Positions 1 through 27,100 of a stretch of DNA of 64,000 nt are shown here, one piece after another. Numbering within the stretch: position 1 is the first letter of the stretch; each line of letters starts with the position of its first letter. The translations under genes and the position numbers were made by a program. The notes below the pieces were generated by a model, which saw nothing but the letters and a program-made list of their open reading frames with translations, made no database searches and was not told the DNA's origin. The DNA is from Antennarius striatus (taxonomy: Eukaryota > Chordata > Actinopteri > Lophiiformes > Antennariidae), in the NCBI RefSeq assembly GCF_040054535.1, contig NC_090783.1:1260001-1324000 (forward strand), written 5' to 3'.

Positions 1-566
1 CACGCTCACATGTGATCGAACAAATCTGATTGGAACGTGGGTCAATAAATATTAGTGATTGATTTAATCGTAAATATAACGTACATTTATATCTAAGGCT
101 TTATAAATAAAGCTGCTTTAAATGATTTCATCAACTTTTCCCCCCTCAAACTGCTTCCTGTTGATCCTCTTCTTCCTCACTGCTCCTCTTCCTCTGAGGG
201 GAAGGGAGGGTGGAATAATGTGATATGAAATCCTCGGTGTGTGTGTGTGTGTGGGGGGGGGGGGCAATCTGCTGTCCTTGTGCGTAAATATGATCAGAGA
301 GCCTCGATCCGAACCCCTCCTGCGGGAGCCTCGATCAGCTTCCAATGTTGGGCATCGACCTGCACAATGGGCGCATGACGCGGGGCCTGATGGGAAGGAA
401 AACGGTCCAGGAAGAACGTAAATACAGATAAAACGTCCGGATCCGTTTTGACGCACAAAGGGGGGGTCGAACCCATGTTGGATTTACGCGCTTTTTCGCG
501 CGCGTTATGCGTAAATACGCTCAGAAACTTGTTTTTTTTTTGGTTGTTTTTTGAAGCTCCACTCAC

Positions 567-668
567 CCACGACACGATGCGCAGGATGGTCTGAGGCTGC
601 TGGAAGAAGGTGACGGGGTCGAAGGCCCCCCCGGCTTTCCCCGCTCCGTACGCCTGCATCCCCTCCAT
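567..668 (-). CDS. syngr1: Synaptogyrin, first coding exon only (syngr1-like)
   Basis: This exon encodes 34 residues starting MEGMQAYGAGKAGGAFDPV and ending ILRIVSW, followed at once by a GTGAGT donor (566-561). The MEG..YGAGKAGGAFDP opening and the QPQTILRIVSW run into the first membrane helix are typical of synaptogyrins, four-helix MARVEL-domain proteins of synaptic vesicles. The remaining exons would lie left of the window, because the gene reads leftward. Among paralogs the wording is nearest synaptogyrin-1, and neighbouring IFT27 and CACNG2 (human 22q, like SYNGR1) agree, but synaptogyrin-3 is possible. The family is certain to me; the paralog and the a/b copy are not. It is divergent from ift27, about 1 kb away. 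Confidence 0.8.
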
Positions 669-1706
669 GGTCCTCCCCCAGTCTCGAATCCTCCCTCCTT
701 CCCGCTGCTGGTCCGAAAGGCACAGGGTGTGTGGAGCACCGGGAAACCGACGCGCTCAACCCACCACCCACCCCCCCACGATCCGCTCCTGCTGCTGGTG
801 TCACCGGGATGGATGCGCGTCTCCTCCGGGCACCCCCCCCCGGTTCCCTCCTGCGGTTTATTCTAATAAATTATTATTATTATTATTATATAAATATTGT
901 AATTTAACTTCCAGGTTTCCAGCTGTCTTCCTCCAGTTTCCGGTCAGACTGACTGACAGCGTTATGATGACGCGACCTGCGTCCGTCTCAGCGAACGCGT
1001 GAACGCGCCTCGTAGGAAAAAAAACACCCCTATAATGAGACGAGCACGCGCGCGGACGCATGTTGTGTCGTGATTGGCTGGAGGAGTCACGAGTTGTTCG
1101 TTTTTATCTAAAGGGCAGATTTTAAACTGCAGATTTAAAGTGGAAAACAGGAAAACATGTGATTCCGTGATAAACTAGTGGAGGTGAAAATAAAAATGCG
1201 CCCTCTTGTGGCCTAAATGGGCTTTAATACCTTTAGAATCAGCGCAGAACCAGAGAAATAGGAACAAAACGTAAAAATACAATGAGGATATTTGGAATAC
1301 GAATAAAATGTGAGTCTTTTTTTTTAAATTTAAGTCAATTAAAACATTTATAATTTTGGTTGATATTTGTTTCTTATATTACATAATATAATGAGACAAG
1401 TTTGAAACGTTCACTATAAAATAATAAATTAAAATCACTTTATTTGAGCGGGTTTAAAAAACGGTAGACTGATGAAGCTCGCCTGAGAGACAATCCCGAG
1501 GGAGAAATAACCCAATAAACCCTCCCTACGTAATCAGAGCAAAGCCAATCACAGCTCTCCCACTGCTCTTACGTGTGCTGTGGGTGGACCAATCAAACAT
1601 CCCGGTGGCTGGTCGCTAGGAGACACAGCAGAGGTACCGGAAGTGGATCCTCCACTGCGTCAAAAGTCTAAAAATAAAGATCGAGCTGATCAGAAATCGA
1701 TCCCCG
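669..1706. promoter_or_regulatory. Divergent intergenic region between syngr and ift27
   Basis: This 1.04 kb region separates two genes that point away from each other. Near the ift27 side there are two CCAAT boxes (ccaatc near 1545 and 1589) and an X-box-like site, GTCGCTAGGAGAC at 1612-1624, about 85 bases before the start codon. A third CCAAT box, on the other strand (gattgg), lies near 1071. A TATA box is not evident. CCAAT plus X-box is a common promoter design for cilium genes, which fits ift27; the promoter call itself is an inference. Confidence 0.45.
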
Positions 1707-2486
1707 ATGGTGAAGCTTCGCGCCAAATGTCTGCTGGTCGGTACGTTTGACTTTGTGACGTCACCTCGTCACTTCCGGTGAACATTACGGAGGCTAAAGC
1801 TAATTAATCCGCCACCACAGCTACACGTTAGCCCGTAGCTAACCCGTGGTGTGTTGCTAACGGGCTCGGTGCGGTTCTGTTTCCGGTTCTGTGCTCAGGA
1901 GATGCCGCCGTGGGGAAAACAGCGCTGGCACACACGTTCCAGAACGAAGGTTCCGTCTTCCCGAAGAACTACAGCATGGTGAGAACATCCGGGGGGAACC
2001 CCCGCCGGGTCGGTGTCGGTGCTGTGGTGACGTCACCGGAACCGGGTCGGTACAGCTGATGGGTTCGAATCCCAGTCAGACCGGAACTGGTTTTAGTGGA
2101 TCAGGAACTTTACAGGAGTAATAAAACCTCCAGGTGGATGGATGATGGATGGATGATGGATGGATGATGGATGATGGATGGATGATGGATGGATGATGGA
2201 TGGATGATGGATGGATGTACTTGATTGTTTGCATAAATAAACGTCGAAATAAAGTGAGGAAGACAAAAAATTAATTCAATTAAATCCATTACATTTAATT
2301 AATGAAAAAGAAACGAATTAATTAATTTAGTCAAAAATTCTCTTTAATTTATTTAAATATCCAGTTGAATAAAGTTTTTTTTTGACTCATCAGAGATTCA
2401 AAACCTGATTACTGATCATCAAAGTCACGTGACCTCATGTGGCTCCTCCAGACCTGCTGCAGAACCAGAGAGGGCTCATCTGCGTC

Positions 2487-2565
<79 letters not shown>

Positions 2566-2643
2566 AGGCTTCCTGATTACACGTCCACACCTTCGTTCTG
2601 AGTCCAGTCGTAACAGGTTGGTGCATCAAACTGGACGAGAGCC

Positions 2644-2727
<84 letters not shown>

Positions 2728-2881
2728 TGTGTGTGCTATTGCTGTGTCAGCAGTATTGGAGGTTCTAAGGCGACAGCAATGTCAATAATTAATACAGCCG
2801 GTTCTGGAACGCCACCAGAACAGCTATTTAACGAGTGTGTGGACACACACCATCACACCGGATCCACCATCACACACTTGT

Positions 2882-2942
<61 letters not shown>

Positions 2943-3024
2943 CAGAGTGAGACGTTCTGCAGCAATGCAGCACTTTTAGTTTGGAGCATCTCTAGCAAAC
3001 TGTGTGTCCTTACTGAACTCCAGC

Positions 3025-3094
<70 letters not shown>

Positions 3095-3633
3095 CACTTA
3101 ATTATCTGTGTGCATCCAAACAAACGCTCTCCGGGACGCGCCGGCCGCCGTCTCTGCTGTTGCTAGGCAACCGTTAAAACATCGATCGGAAGCCGGCTGA
3201 AATATTTTTAACCGGTTGCTCCGCAGCGCCCCCTGGGGCTCCTGGACGTTAAAGGTGTGGAGTGCGTTGCTGCGGCGTGGGCGTAGCTATAGCGATGTGG
3301 GTGTGGTCCTGATGAGACGATGGCTTCCAGGTGTCCTTCTGGTTTCCTTGGTAACGAGGCGTCCAGTCCTCCTTCCTCTCTTCGTCGTCCGCCACCAGAC
3401 GCGTTTGAGGCCGTCGGACATTCCGCTCACGTCCTGCTGGGGAAATGTCAGACGGCCCGTTCCCACGGCGACGCTCCCATCCTGTTTGTTCCTCATTGAC
3501 ATTCCGGGGGGGGGGGCCCTCCGGCGCATCACGGCGTCTCATTAGAGTTGTGTCCTCTATGTGGGATGGACGCCGCTAATGAGGTGCCTGGTCAGGTAGA
3601 CGTGGGTGTGAGGTGTGTGTGTGTCCTTCACCG

Positions 3634-3700
<67 letters not shown>

Positions 3701-5131
3701 GAAGAGAGGAACTCGTTTCTTCAAGGTCGATCATGAGCCGGACGGCGTCAGATGAGGGAGACGTCTGTGTGAAGACTTCCCTCGTCACGTCCCAAAGTCA
3801 GGGGGCGTGTCCTCGAGTCGCGTTTTGTTTTCACTTCAAGACGAATACGTACGGCGGCAATTGAGAGACGTTCCGGTCTGGATGGGATCGTCGAGGACGG
3901 CGGGCCTTGTGTCAAACTCAAGGCCCGGGGGCCAAATGCGGCCCTCCGTGTCATTTTATGTGGCCCTCGAAAGTAGAAAAGGTCAGAAAGTGTTTCTGAA
4001 AACTCCTCTTGTGCTAAAAACTTCAAAAAAATGTTTAAAATGTTTTTACAAACTTAAAAAAAACTTAAAAACGTAAAAATAAACTTTAAAAGTTTGCTAT
4101 GAAATTAAATAAAACTTAGTAAACAAATGTTAAAAAAATGTAAAAAAAACTTGAAAAACTTGTATAAATTTTTTTTTAAATGTTACATTTTTCTTTACAA
4201 ACTTTAAAAAACTTAATCTTGAACAAAAACTTTAAAAAAGCTTTAAAAAAGTAAAAAATAAACTTGAAATTTTTTTAAATACATTTTTTTTTAAAACTTA
4301 AAAATTAAAAAAAAAAATCTTAAAAACTTCTGACCAAAAACCGCTCTCGTGTCGCAGACAGTGGGCGTGGAGCTGCTGGTGAAATGCGTCGCCGTCCCAG
4401 AGACTGAGGACAGCGTGGTGAGTCTTCCTCCTGGGGGGGCGTTCACGTCCTCCGTCCCCCCCCCCCTAACCGTTAGCCGCCTCCCTTCTCCAGGAGCTCT
4501 TCATCGTCGACTCGTCCGGGAAGCAGGAACTGGTTGATTACTGCGAGAAAATGGTGAGATTTCTAGAGAGAGACGCCGCCGCCTGATTGGCTGCTCCTGA
4601 AACCCACCTGACATGTGCACACCTCCCCTTCCACAGTGGGGGGAGCCGTCGCTGCTCTGCTTGGTGTTTGACCTGACCAGCGAGGAGTCCTTCACCAACT
4701 GCAGCCACTGGATGGGGAGGGTCCAGGCCCACTGCCGGGGGGGCCACATCCCAGGTAACGAGCGTCCCCATCAGGGGGCCGCAGTACCGCTCCAGTTCAG
4801 CAGGGGGCGGCAGCGTTAAGCCATCGATCTTCGTGCGTCCTCAGGCGTCCTGGTGGGCAACAAGTCCGACCTGTCCTCCAGGAGGGGGGTCCAGGCGTCC
4901 GTCGCCCAGGAGTGCGCCCGGAGCTGGGGGCTGGAGTACCACGAGACGTCGGCGGTGAGTGGCGCCGAACCCACGACCAGACGCAGCTAGATGACATCAT
5001 CAGCGTGTGTCCGTGTCGGTGTCTTGCAGAAGGAGATGGAGAACTGCGACGCCCCTTTTCTCAGCTTGGCCAAGACGTTCCTCTCCCTCTACCAGGAAAC
5101 CAGCAGAACCATCCAGAACCTGAGCTCCTAG
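1707..5131 (+). CDS. ift27: Intraflagellar transport protein 27 (Rab-like small GTPase)
   Basis: IFT27 (RABL4) is a Rab-like GTPase of the IFT-B complex. It pairs with IFT25 and drives exit of the BBSome and receptors from cilia. Coding exons are 1707-1740, 1899-1978, 4358-4417, 4494-4553, 4637-4754, 4845-4954 and 5030-5131. All junctions are GT-AG and in phase, giving 187 residues (human 186). It starts [19 protein letters not shown] with the Walker A P-loop at residues 12-19. DSSGK follows as G3, NKSD as G4 and ETSA as G5. The end is [15 protein letters not shown]...IQNLSS with no C-terminal prenylation cysteine, as expected for IFT27. Intron 2 (2379 bases) holds almost all the repeats; the other introns are 75-158 bases. 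A perfect X-box lies inside intron 2. Confidence 0.96.
2130..2217. repeat. GGAT/GGATGAT minisatellite
   Basis: Interspersed copies of ggatggatgat run through ift27 intron 2. It is simple tandem DNA with no coding value. Confidence 0.85.
2487..3697. repeat. Cluster of five long (GT)n/(CA)n microsatellites
   Basis: Runs lie at about 2487-2563 (GT), 2646-2728 (GT), 2886-2941 (GT), 3026-3090 (CA) and 3635-3697 (CA), all inside ift27 intron 2. The GT run at 2886 and the CA run at 3026 face each other across about 84 bases and could pair as a long hairpin in the pre-mRNA. Confidence 0.95.
3159..3171. promoter_or_regulatory. Perfect X-box (RFX-type) palindrome in ift27 intron 2
   Basis: The site reads GTTGCTAGGCAAC, an exact imperfect-spacer palindrome of two RFX half-sites. 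RFX factors bind this class of site and control cilium genes, IFT genes among them. Its place within an IFT gene makes use as an intronic element plausible; the sequence alone cannot show binding. Confidence 0.55.
3909..3976. repeat. Fragment of a dispersed DNA-transposon-like repeat
   Basis: The phrase caaactcaaggcccggggg, followed by ccaaat..ggccctc and a second tggccctcgaaag, resembles a common vertebrate interspersed repeat that I associate loosely with hAT-type non-autonomous elements. No termini or target duplication could be recognised. It lies in ift27 intron 2. Confidence 0.4.
4010..4325. repeat. A/T-rich low-complexity run (degenerate aaaactt units)
   Basis: About 300 bases are built from poly-A stretches separated by ctt or tt, ending about 30 bases before ift27 exon 3. 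It may be a decayed tandem repeat or an A-rich element tail. Confidence 0.7.
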
Positions 5132-5493
5132 ACCGACCCGGAACCGGAACCAGAACCGACACGGAACCGGAACCGACACGGAACCGGAACCGCAGCCGGA
5201 CCTTAAACGGATCGTCCATTCCAGGATGTTCCACAGCAGAACTGCTCACAAAAATAACTCGTCGGGCAAAGTTTTGGTGTTTTCTACCTTGTAATTATTA
5301 CGGCCTCACGATGTTTTGTGATCATAATAACTGTGATTATCGTGTCGCTACTTCCTGTCGTGTATCTTCCTGCGTTTGAGGCTGTTGGAACCCGATGGTT
5401 CTGGTTTTACAAAGAGAACCGACGCAAAAACTTAAATGATGGCGACGCGTTTCAGCGTGCAGATGACATCGCTGTGGACGTAGAAGTGTGTGT

Positions 5494-5499
5494 AATAAA
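5494..5499 (+). terminator. Likely polyadenylation signal of ift27
   Basis: AATAAA lies about 360 bases after the ift27 stop and is followed by a GT-rich stretch (gtgtgtgtgttg), the usual downstream element. Confidence 0.65.
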
Positions 5500-5548
5500 G
5501 TGTGTGTGTGTTGAAAACCTGCTCTAATCCATCAGTCCTTCCAAAGCA

Positions 5549-5977
5549 GCTAGTCCTCAACATATGAACATTCTGAGATATGAACAAACACCCTTCACCA
5601 TATCCAACTAGCGTCCTGCAATTCCCTTTTCTGCCACAACCCTGATGGGGGCAGCACCGCTGTGTTCAGGCAACAACATGCGTCTGTGCTACATGCTACA
5701 GTAGCGACAGTGGAACATCATGTAGCATGTAGCTTAGCCTCAGAGTCAGCTATTGATGTTAATGATTCACAGACGTTAAAAGAGAAACTTTTTTTAGAAC
5801 TTTAGTATTTAGAGTAGTAATGACATTACTGTAGTATTTAGAGTAGTAATGACATTACTGTAGTATTTAGAGTAGTAATGATATTACTATAGTATTTAGA
5901 GTAGTAATGACATTACTGTAGTATTTAGAGTAGTAATGACATTACTTTAGTATTTACAGTAGTAATGACATTACTGT
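5549..5977. mobile_element. MITE family 1, copy 1 (truncated)
   Basis: It begins with the family's left end (tagtcctcaacatatgaaca) and shares the internal phrases cttcaccatatcc, gtcctgcaattcc and ggggcagcacc with copies at 12884 and 14022. It runs into the 29-base tandem array and lacks the matching right end. The family is a non-autonomous DNA element with no protein. Confidence 0.7.
5804..5977. repeat. Six tandem copies of a 29-base unit with a palindromic core
   Basis: Each unit reads agtatttagagtagtaatg then acattactgt, with few changes; 174 bases equal six units exactly. The core AGTAATGACATTACT is a perfect palindrome around a central A. Degenerate relatives occur at 34485-34640 inside another copy of the same element family, so the array belongs to the element. 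Confidence 0.85.
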
Positions 5978-6341
5978 TGGGGGAGAATGATTGTGTCAAG
6001 GCCCTTCATGCTCTACATCCCATAATGCTTCTCTCTTTGCAGGACTCAGCAGATCACTAATGAATATATTACAGCTGGACACGCCTCCAGTATTACTGCT
6101 GACTTCAGCGCTCTCGTTACCCTCATCGCCCCGCCGGGTGAGAAAGTTGAAGACAAACCCCGCCTCCAATCACCCACGGCAACCAGATGACCCTCTTCAT
6201 GATGTCATCACGTGTCCCAGCTGGACACGCGGCGGCGATCAATATCTGATATCTGTCTGGACGCTGTTGGACAATTAGCTTCATACGGGATCAATAAACT
6301 GGGAGACAATTAGACTGCTTTAGTAACGCACACACACGGCT

Positions 6342-6416
6342 AACCCCCCTAAAGACCCCCATGATGTCATCCAACCCCCCTAAAGACCCCCATGATGTCA
6401 TCCAACCCCCCTAAAG
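6342..6416. repeat. Tandem 31-base repeat, about 2.4 copies
   Basis: The unit begins aacccccctaaagaccccca and ends tgatgtcatcc. It lies between the ift27 3' end and the cacng2 3' end. No gene was recognised between 5500 and 7736 apart from this repeat and the MITE copy; much of 7260-7736 is probably cacng2 3' UTR (a minus-strand AATAAA lies at 7265-7260). Confidence 0.8.
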
Positions 6417-7736
6417 GACGACACGACAACAATCGGTTCTGTTCCCTATTGGGGGGAGGGGGGCAGGGGGGTCAAATTTTATTGTCATCAGGATTCGATG
6501 CATCAGATTCATTCATTTTGGCACCTTTGAAGACTTTAGGCTTTGTTTCAATTCTCGTTTACAACAACAAAAAACAAATAAAAAAACCCCAAAAAATACG
6601 AGAAAAATTCAAGAAACCAAAAATAAACCAAAAGAGTTTGTTCTGTTTAAAAAAAGAAAATCCCATCGGTTCTTTAGTTTGTTCTTGTTTCAAGTGCGGT
6701 AAAACCCCGAAATACCCGACAAAAAGAATAAAGAAAGCAGGAAGTATTGAACATCGTAATGCTAACACGCTAACGTTAGCTCCTGCTCTGCTCTGACGCT
6801 CCTTCATTGTTCAAAACAGAAGTTCCTTAAAAGCAGATTGGATGAGTTTTGATCAGCATGCATGGAAATTCATCTTTTTTTTTTTTTTTTTGAGTCTCTC
6901 GGCATCACGTTAGCCACGCGCCGCCGTTAGCCCCGCGCCACCTTTAGCCCCGCCCATCACGTGTCATCTTTGGCAGCGGGCGGCGTTTCATTTGTCCACA
7001 GTCCTCTCCCTTTCAGAGGAAGGCGTCGCCTCGGGTCGATCCTGAGCAGCGATTGGATGCCAGGGATTCGTTGGAAGGCCAGAATTTTTTTTGTTTGTTT
7101 ATTTGTTTGTTTGTTTGTTTGTTTGGTTTATTTGCAAAAGAAGGTGATGATGTGTCGAATACTAACCCATCAGTTCGTGGATGTATCCTCCGTCTTGGTT
7201 TCCAAGACGACTTGATTTAGATTTTTTTTTTTTTTTGCATCAGGGAACTCTAGTCATGATTTATTAACATATATATTCATATATTTATATATAATCAATA
7301 CATATATTAACGAGTTTTTAATTTTTTTTTTGCAGCCTGAATTACTCCCTGCTTAAATCCGACAACGGTTCACAGTATTAATGCGAAGAAAGAACGAAAT
7401 TAAGAAGATACAGCAACTAAAAGAGGGGCGTGGCCCAAAGGGGGAGGGGCAAGGGGGAGGGGCTGGCATTTGCAAGGGGGGTGGGATCACAGGAGCAGGC
7501 CCCATCCCCTTTCTCATCAGACCGAGGAAGAGTAAAAAATTGAAAGTTCACTTTTAATGACCACGCCCCCTGCCCCAAGGCCCCGCCCCCTCCCCCTCCT
7601 CCTCCTTGCTCCAATGTTTTACAAACGTGTTCAAAAAACAAAGGATGATGGGAAAAAAATCATGCATGTTTCTTCTTTTTTTTTTTTTTCAGTTTCTCTT
7701 CACTTCCTGTCGTCCGAAGCCCCGCCCCTCTTCGTC

Positions 7737-22174
<14,438 letters not shown>

Positions 22175-22485
22175 TTAAGGGTGAGTATGGAGGGTGGGGG
22201 GGAGGGAGGTGGATGGATAGGTCAAACCAGAAGTTTTTAGTTCCAGTCCCAAGTCGCAGCGAGCTGCTCCGGATAAAACGGTGACCTAAAAACACTTCTA
22301 GGTCCCAGCAGAGACCCGGCCGGGGGCGGGGGCCTAGTTAGTGGAGAAGGAAGGCCTCTAAATGTCAAAAAAAAAGTAGGTGGGGGGCCACAAAGACGAG
22401 TTCTTCTTGGGTTCTAGACCCTCATGAGGTCACATCCGCTGACTGGACCAGGTAGAATCCTCACAGCGTCAAAGGTGATGCATGG

Positions 22486-22489
<4 letters not shown>

Positions 22490-22531
<42 letters not shown>

Positions 22532-22559
22532 CACACACACACACACTCACCGAGACAAA

Positions 22560-22592
<33 letters not shown>
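22490..22592. repeat. Two (CA)n runs upstream of cacng2
   Basis: Runs lie at about 22490-22547 and 22566-22592, separated by a 20-base unique stretch. Confidence 0.92.
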
Positions 22593-22594
<2 letters not shown>

Positions 22595-23109
22595 GCACAC
22601 GCATGAACACAGTGTGAATTAATTCATACTGAGTGAGGATGAAGAAGCGCCGGGGTGTGGGGGCGGAGGGTGGTTCAGACTGGAACGGAGGCGGCCTGGT
22701 TTCCTTCAAAAGGGGGGCCCCCCCCCCACCCCAAAAAATATAAAAGAAAATTAGAATCAAGCCGAGGGCGTCTGATTGGAGGTGGGGGTGTGATGGGACT
22801 ATGTCACCCGGTGGAAGGATGGAGGCTCATCTCTGAGGGATGGGGGGGCACCGGCAAGCAGGGCCCAGAATGCCGGAACGAAAGGAACCAGGTGTGTGTG
22901 GGGGGGGGGGATAAAAAGAAGGGATTCAAACCAAAAGACTCTCAAAAATGAAGGATGGGATGTGGAATAATGTCATGATGGAGGAAAGGGGAACAAACCA
23001 ACCAGGGACGATCAGCCCCCCCCCACTCCCTTCCAGATGAAGAAAAAGAGGAAGAAGAGGATGAAGTTGTAGAAACCAAACGACACGTTTCCTTTTTTCC
23101 TAAAATTCC

Positions 23110-23630
23110 GGTCCCCAGATTCCATCGGGGGTGTCTGGACCCTCCTCCCGCGACCTGCTACGGGCGGATGCGGGCAGCGGCTCCGACGCACCGCGGGGAG
23201 CGGGGCGCATCCAGGCGGGGAGGCCGAGCATCACCGGGGGGTGAAGAGGAGGAAGAGGACGGACGAAGCTTTCCTGGGGGTGGTGGTGGTGGGGGGGGGG
23301 GGGGGGTTCGGGCATCCAAAAACCTGATCCCGGATCACGGACGCACCGATGTCATCGCGCGGGAATCGTGAGGAATCCGCGCGAAGCGATGCGTGTTTTA
23401 GGATGGCTGTCACGCGCGTGGATCCGCGAATAACATAAAATAAAATAAATGTCCGGTTCACGACGAGACGCGTCGGTCCGTCCGCGGCTTCCTTCTTCGC
23501 GGAGCTGAGATAGAAGTGGAGGATGAGGAGGAGGAGGAGGAGGAAGAGGAGGGAGGGGGGATGATGGGAGGAAGCAGAAGAGAGAGAAAGGGGGGGGGGG
23601 CGATCCGCGCAGCAACAGCGTTTTACGCAA
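23110..23630 (-). promoter_or_regulatory. GC- and CpG-rich area upstream of cacng2, candidate promoter or 5' exon
   Basis: This 0.5 kb is unusually rich in CG dinucleotides (for example gcgcgggaatcgtg near 23360 and cgatccgcgcagcaacagcg near 23600) compared with surrounding repeat DNA. It lies 1.2-1.7 kb upstream of the cacng2 start codon. No TATA box or clear initiator is seen. A CpG-rich 5' region fits a neuronal gene promoter, but this is inference. Confidence 0.35.
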
Positions 23631-23639
23631 AAACAAGCG

Positions 23640-24067
23640 CACTGCAAAAAAAAATAAAAAATCTGCGCAGAATCACGTGATGTTTTTAATTGATTATCTA
23701 TCGATAAGAAGCCAAATGTGATCGATTCAGTTCAACAACAAAAACAAAACAAAACAAAAAAAAGCCGCACAAATGATGAAGTTGATCAGATGAACGTTAA
23801 AGTTGGGCTAGGCGGCTGAAACGGAAGCAAAAGGTGACGGAAGTGATGACGTCACGTCACGAGTCAGATTTAAATTTGGAATTTAAAAAAAAAAAAGAAG
23901 TTATTTTTTAAAAAAAATATAAAAATTTATAAATCTGTTATAAATTTGTCAAATTTTAAATTTGAGCTAAAATAATTGAGGTGAACCCCAGACAGCCCCC
24001 TCCCCCTTTATGGAGGTTCATGGGGGGGTCTGACCTCATTCCAGCAGCAGGTGTGTGTCCGCCACGT

Positions 24068-24113
<46 letters not shown>

Positions 24114-27100
24114 TTCAAATGGCTGAGGTGAAATGAAGAGAAGCGCCATCCCGTGACCTCTGACCTTTTCAGATGGGGGGGGGGCTAGAAAAGGAAATGA
24201 CACCCCAACAGGGATCAATAAGGTGTCACATGATTATTATAACCAAGTTATTGTTTCAAGCTGATGCGTTTTAACTTCCTGTTGAAGCGGGGGGGGGGGG
24301 GTATGATGAAGGGATGGGGGGGGGCAGCGAGTGTTTAACACCTGACCCAGCAGTTAAGGGCTTGGATGGCTTCAATAGAAATAGATGGGGGGGCGGTAAA
24401 GCCCAGTGATCCATGGTGTGGTTTGTCTCACACACCCCCTCCCACCGCACCCCCCCACAGAGTCACGTCTCTAAATGGGTCGCGACCCTCATGTGAAAAG
24501 GTTTGGGGGGGGGACGTCCCATCTGTGTGGTGCCGAAACGGACAGCTCCCCTCCCCTCCCCCCCGCCGGCTCCACGGCAACCGTCTCCCTCCTGTGATTG
24601 GCTGCCTTCACGGGGACTCAAACACACAACCAATCACCCCTTCTGGGGTGTCCCCGCCCGTCGAATGGAACGCACCCCGCTTGTAAGGACATGTACCCTG
24701 AAGATGCCCCCCCCCCCAGAACAATTGATTTTGTCCTCATTGGAGGTTTTTAAGCGACACTGAGGCCTTCTGGGAGTTTTTAATTAAATGTCAAAATCCG
24801 AGCCGTCGCTGCCGCAGCGTCTGATTGGACGTCACGAGGAGGCGTCGGCTTGTCGCCGGCTAGTGATGACTCAGCAGTTTTTAATGTCTCCCTCCGCATG
24901 CTTCCATCCCTGATTTCTAAATGAAATACGACAGAAGATAGTCGCTATGCTAGCAGGGTACAGAAGCTAGCTGCTACGCTATCACGCTATTTTATTCTGT
25001 TAGGACATAAATAGTACGTACGTCGTGATGCTAAGTTTGTAGCTGATTCCAGGAAATGATTGAGTCCACAACTGGAAACAGTAGGACAATGCTAGCCTGG
25101 CTAATGCTAACGCTAACAAAATGCTTCAATGCACTTTTGTTGTAACGCATTCAGAAGTTTTGCTTTGTGTTTTAATCCGCACAAAATAGAAAGAGGTAGC
25201 CAAGCTAGCATGTTTCCAGTGAGCTAAGCTAACGGCTAAGCTAACGGATGTAGCTCCATTATGAAATTTGTCGTCGGACTCTGGACGAGGAAGCTAATCC
25301 CCCCCCCCACCGAAAAAAATGCTAATTGTAGCTTTTCTTTCTTGTCTCCTCCTCCCAGTTGGACACGCCCACAAAAGGCGGGGCCTGGAGACGTGGAACT
25401 GCCTCCGCCGACTCCTGGATGGAAACCGGTTCCTCGTGGAGGGGATGAGATGTTTGAGCCCTGCTGCTGGAGGCGGGGCCTCCGTCTTCTTCTTCTACTC
25501 GGAAAAGTAGAAGAAGAAGACAAAACAGGAAGTAGAAGAAGGAAGAGGAGGAAGTACCGCTGGACAGGAACTACAGAGGAGGAAGTACCGCTGGACAGGA
25601 ACACAGAGGAGGACGGGGGAACATTCTGCCATGTCGGACGCCCTCCCTCCTCCTCCTCAGGTCTAGAGGACATGTTTAACATTCCACTCTGCTCCTCCTC
25701 CTCCTCCTCCTCCTCCTCCTCCTCCTCCTCCACCTCCTCCTCCTCCTCCTCCTCTCATCCAGCCTGGAGCTCCTGCTGCTGACGGCCAGAAACCAAAGGA
25801 CAGGAAACAAAACCTTCATCGCCAGCAGCGAGGCATCATCGTCTTCCTCCTGCACCAGTGATGATGATGATGGAGATGGAGATGAAGATGAAGATGAAGA
25901 TGAAGTCGATGAAGATGATGATGAAGATGATAAGTTTCACTTCTTTTGGTTTGTTTAACGCTTTTCTGTTTCGCTGAATATAAACAGCTTGGTTCCATCT
26001 TGATCAGGTGACTTCCTCTTCGAGACCATGTGACCTCCTAACTCCCTCCCCAGGGACGACCAGCTGACCCTTCAGAATAATGATTCTGCCCCCGTCAGAT
26101 CATCGATGCGCTCATAAACAGGAAGAATCTGCGCTGACACGGTGTTTTTTATTCATTAAAATGAGTTTATTCTGAAATACAAACAGCATCCCCCCCCACC
26201 CCACCCCACCCCCAAACACACACGGGCAGGTAGGGGGGCAGGAAACATGTTATTTCAGAAATCTCCAGTTTTATTTTTTCATTTTGGTCTAATTTTTTCC
26301 TGACCTGACCTCCTTTAAAGGTTCATTTGCATAATATTAATAAATCATCAACGCCGTCGAGCTCGAAAAACAGATCGGAAACTTCAAAAAGTAAAAAAAC
26401 ACAGAAAGAATAATTCACAAGCTTCCTCCAGCGCGCCGAATTCACTGGGAAAAATTAGGGTTTTTTTTTGTTTTTTAAATGAAATTGAACTTTTTCAGAC
26501 ATGATTTTTATTCTTGTTCTCTGATACTTTTATCATCCTTTTTATTTTAGCTTAAATCAACGCTAAATAAAACAAAAAACAGTTCGCACAATTTAGAAAA
26601 CAGTACAGCTGATATCATCTGAACATTAAAAATAAGGGAATTAAAATTTAATTCATTCTTTATTTTAGATCCGCAAAAAAAAAAGAAAAAAAAAAAGAAT
26701 AAAATGTGAATTTAATTCATCGACTTGGTGTTTTTGACCCTTACGTAACGCCGTACGCGCTCATCATCATCTCATATTTAAGGTCAAAGAGGTCAAACTG
26801 CGACTGAATGAACGGCGCCCGTGTTTCCGTCCCGTCGCTATGGCGACGGCTTAAATGAGGAGTTCTAGCGGCGGGATGAGAACAAAGAGGGGGGAGACGG
26901 GCTAATTGCTGTGGATTCTCATCCCTCTGAGGTTTTGTCTCCAGGATTCCGTCGCTGGAGGTGAACTCCTTCCTGTGTGGATGTGGAGGACCCTAGAGGG
27001 GCCCCACAGGGCCCCCACAGGGGTCTCGTCTCCAAACGTCAATGTCATTTCTAGAAAAACACTCAAGTTCAATCAATCCTTTACAATCCTTTTGTAATTG

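Noticed and set aside
2040-2080. B-box-like ggttcgaatccc in ift27 intron 2, possible tRNA
   Set aside because: No A box or cloverleaf could be found at the right distance upstream.
25261-25782. 173-codon frame with a polyserine end
   Set aside because: Most of it is built from (CCT)n and purine-rich DNA; no conserved domain or splice context.
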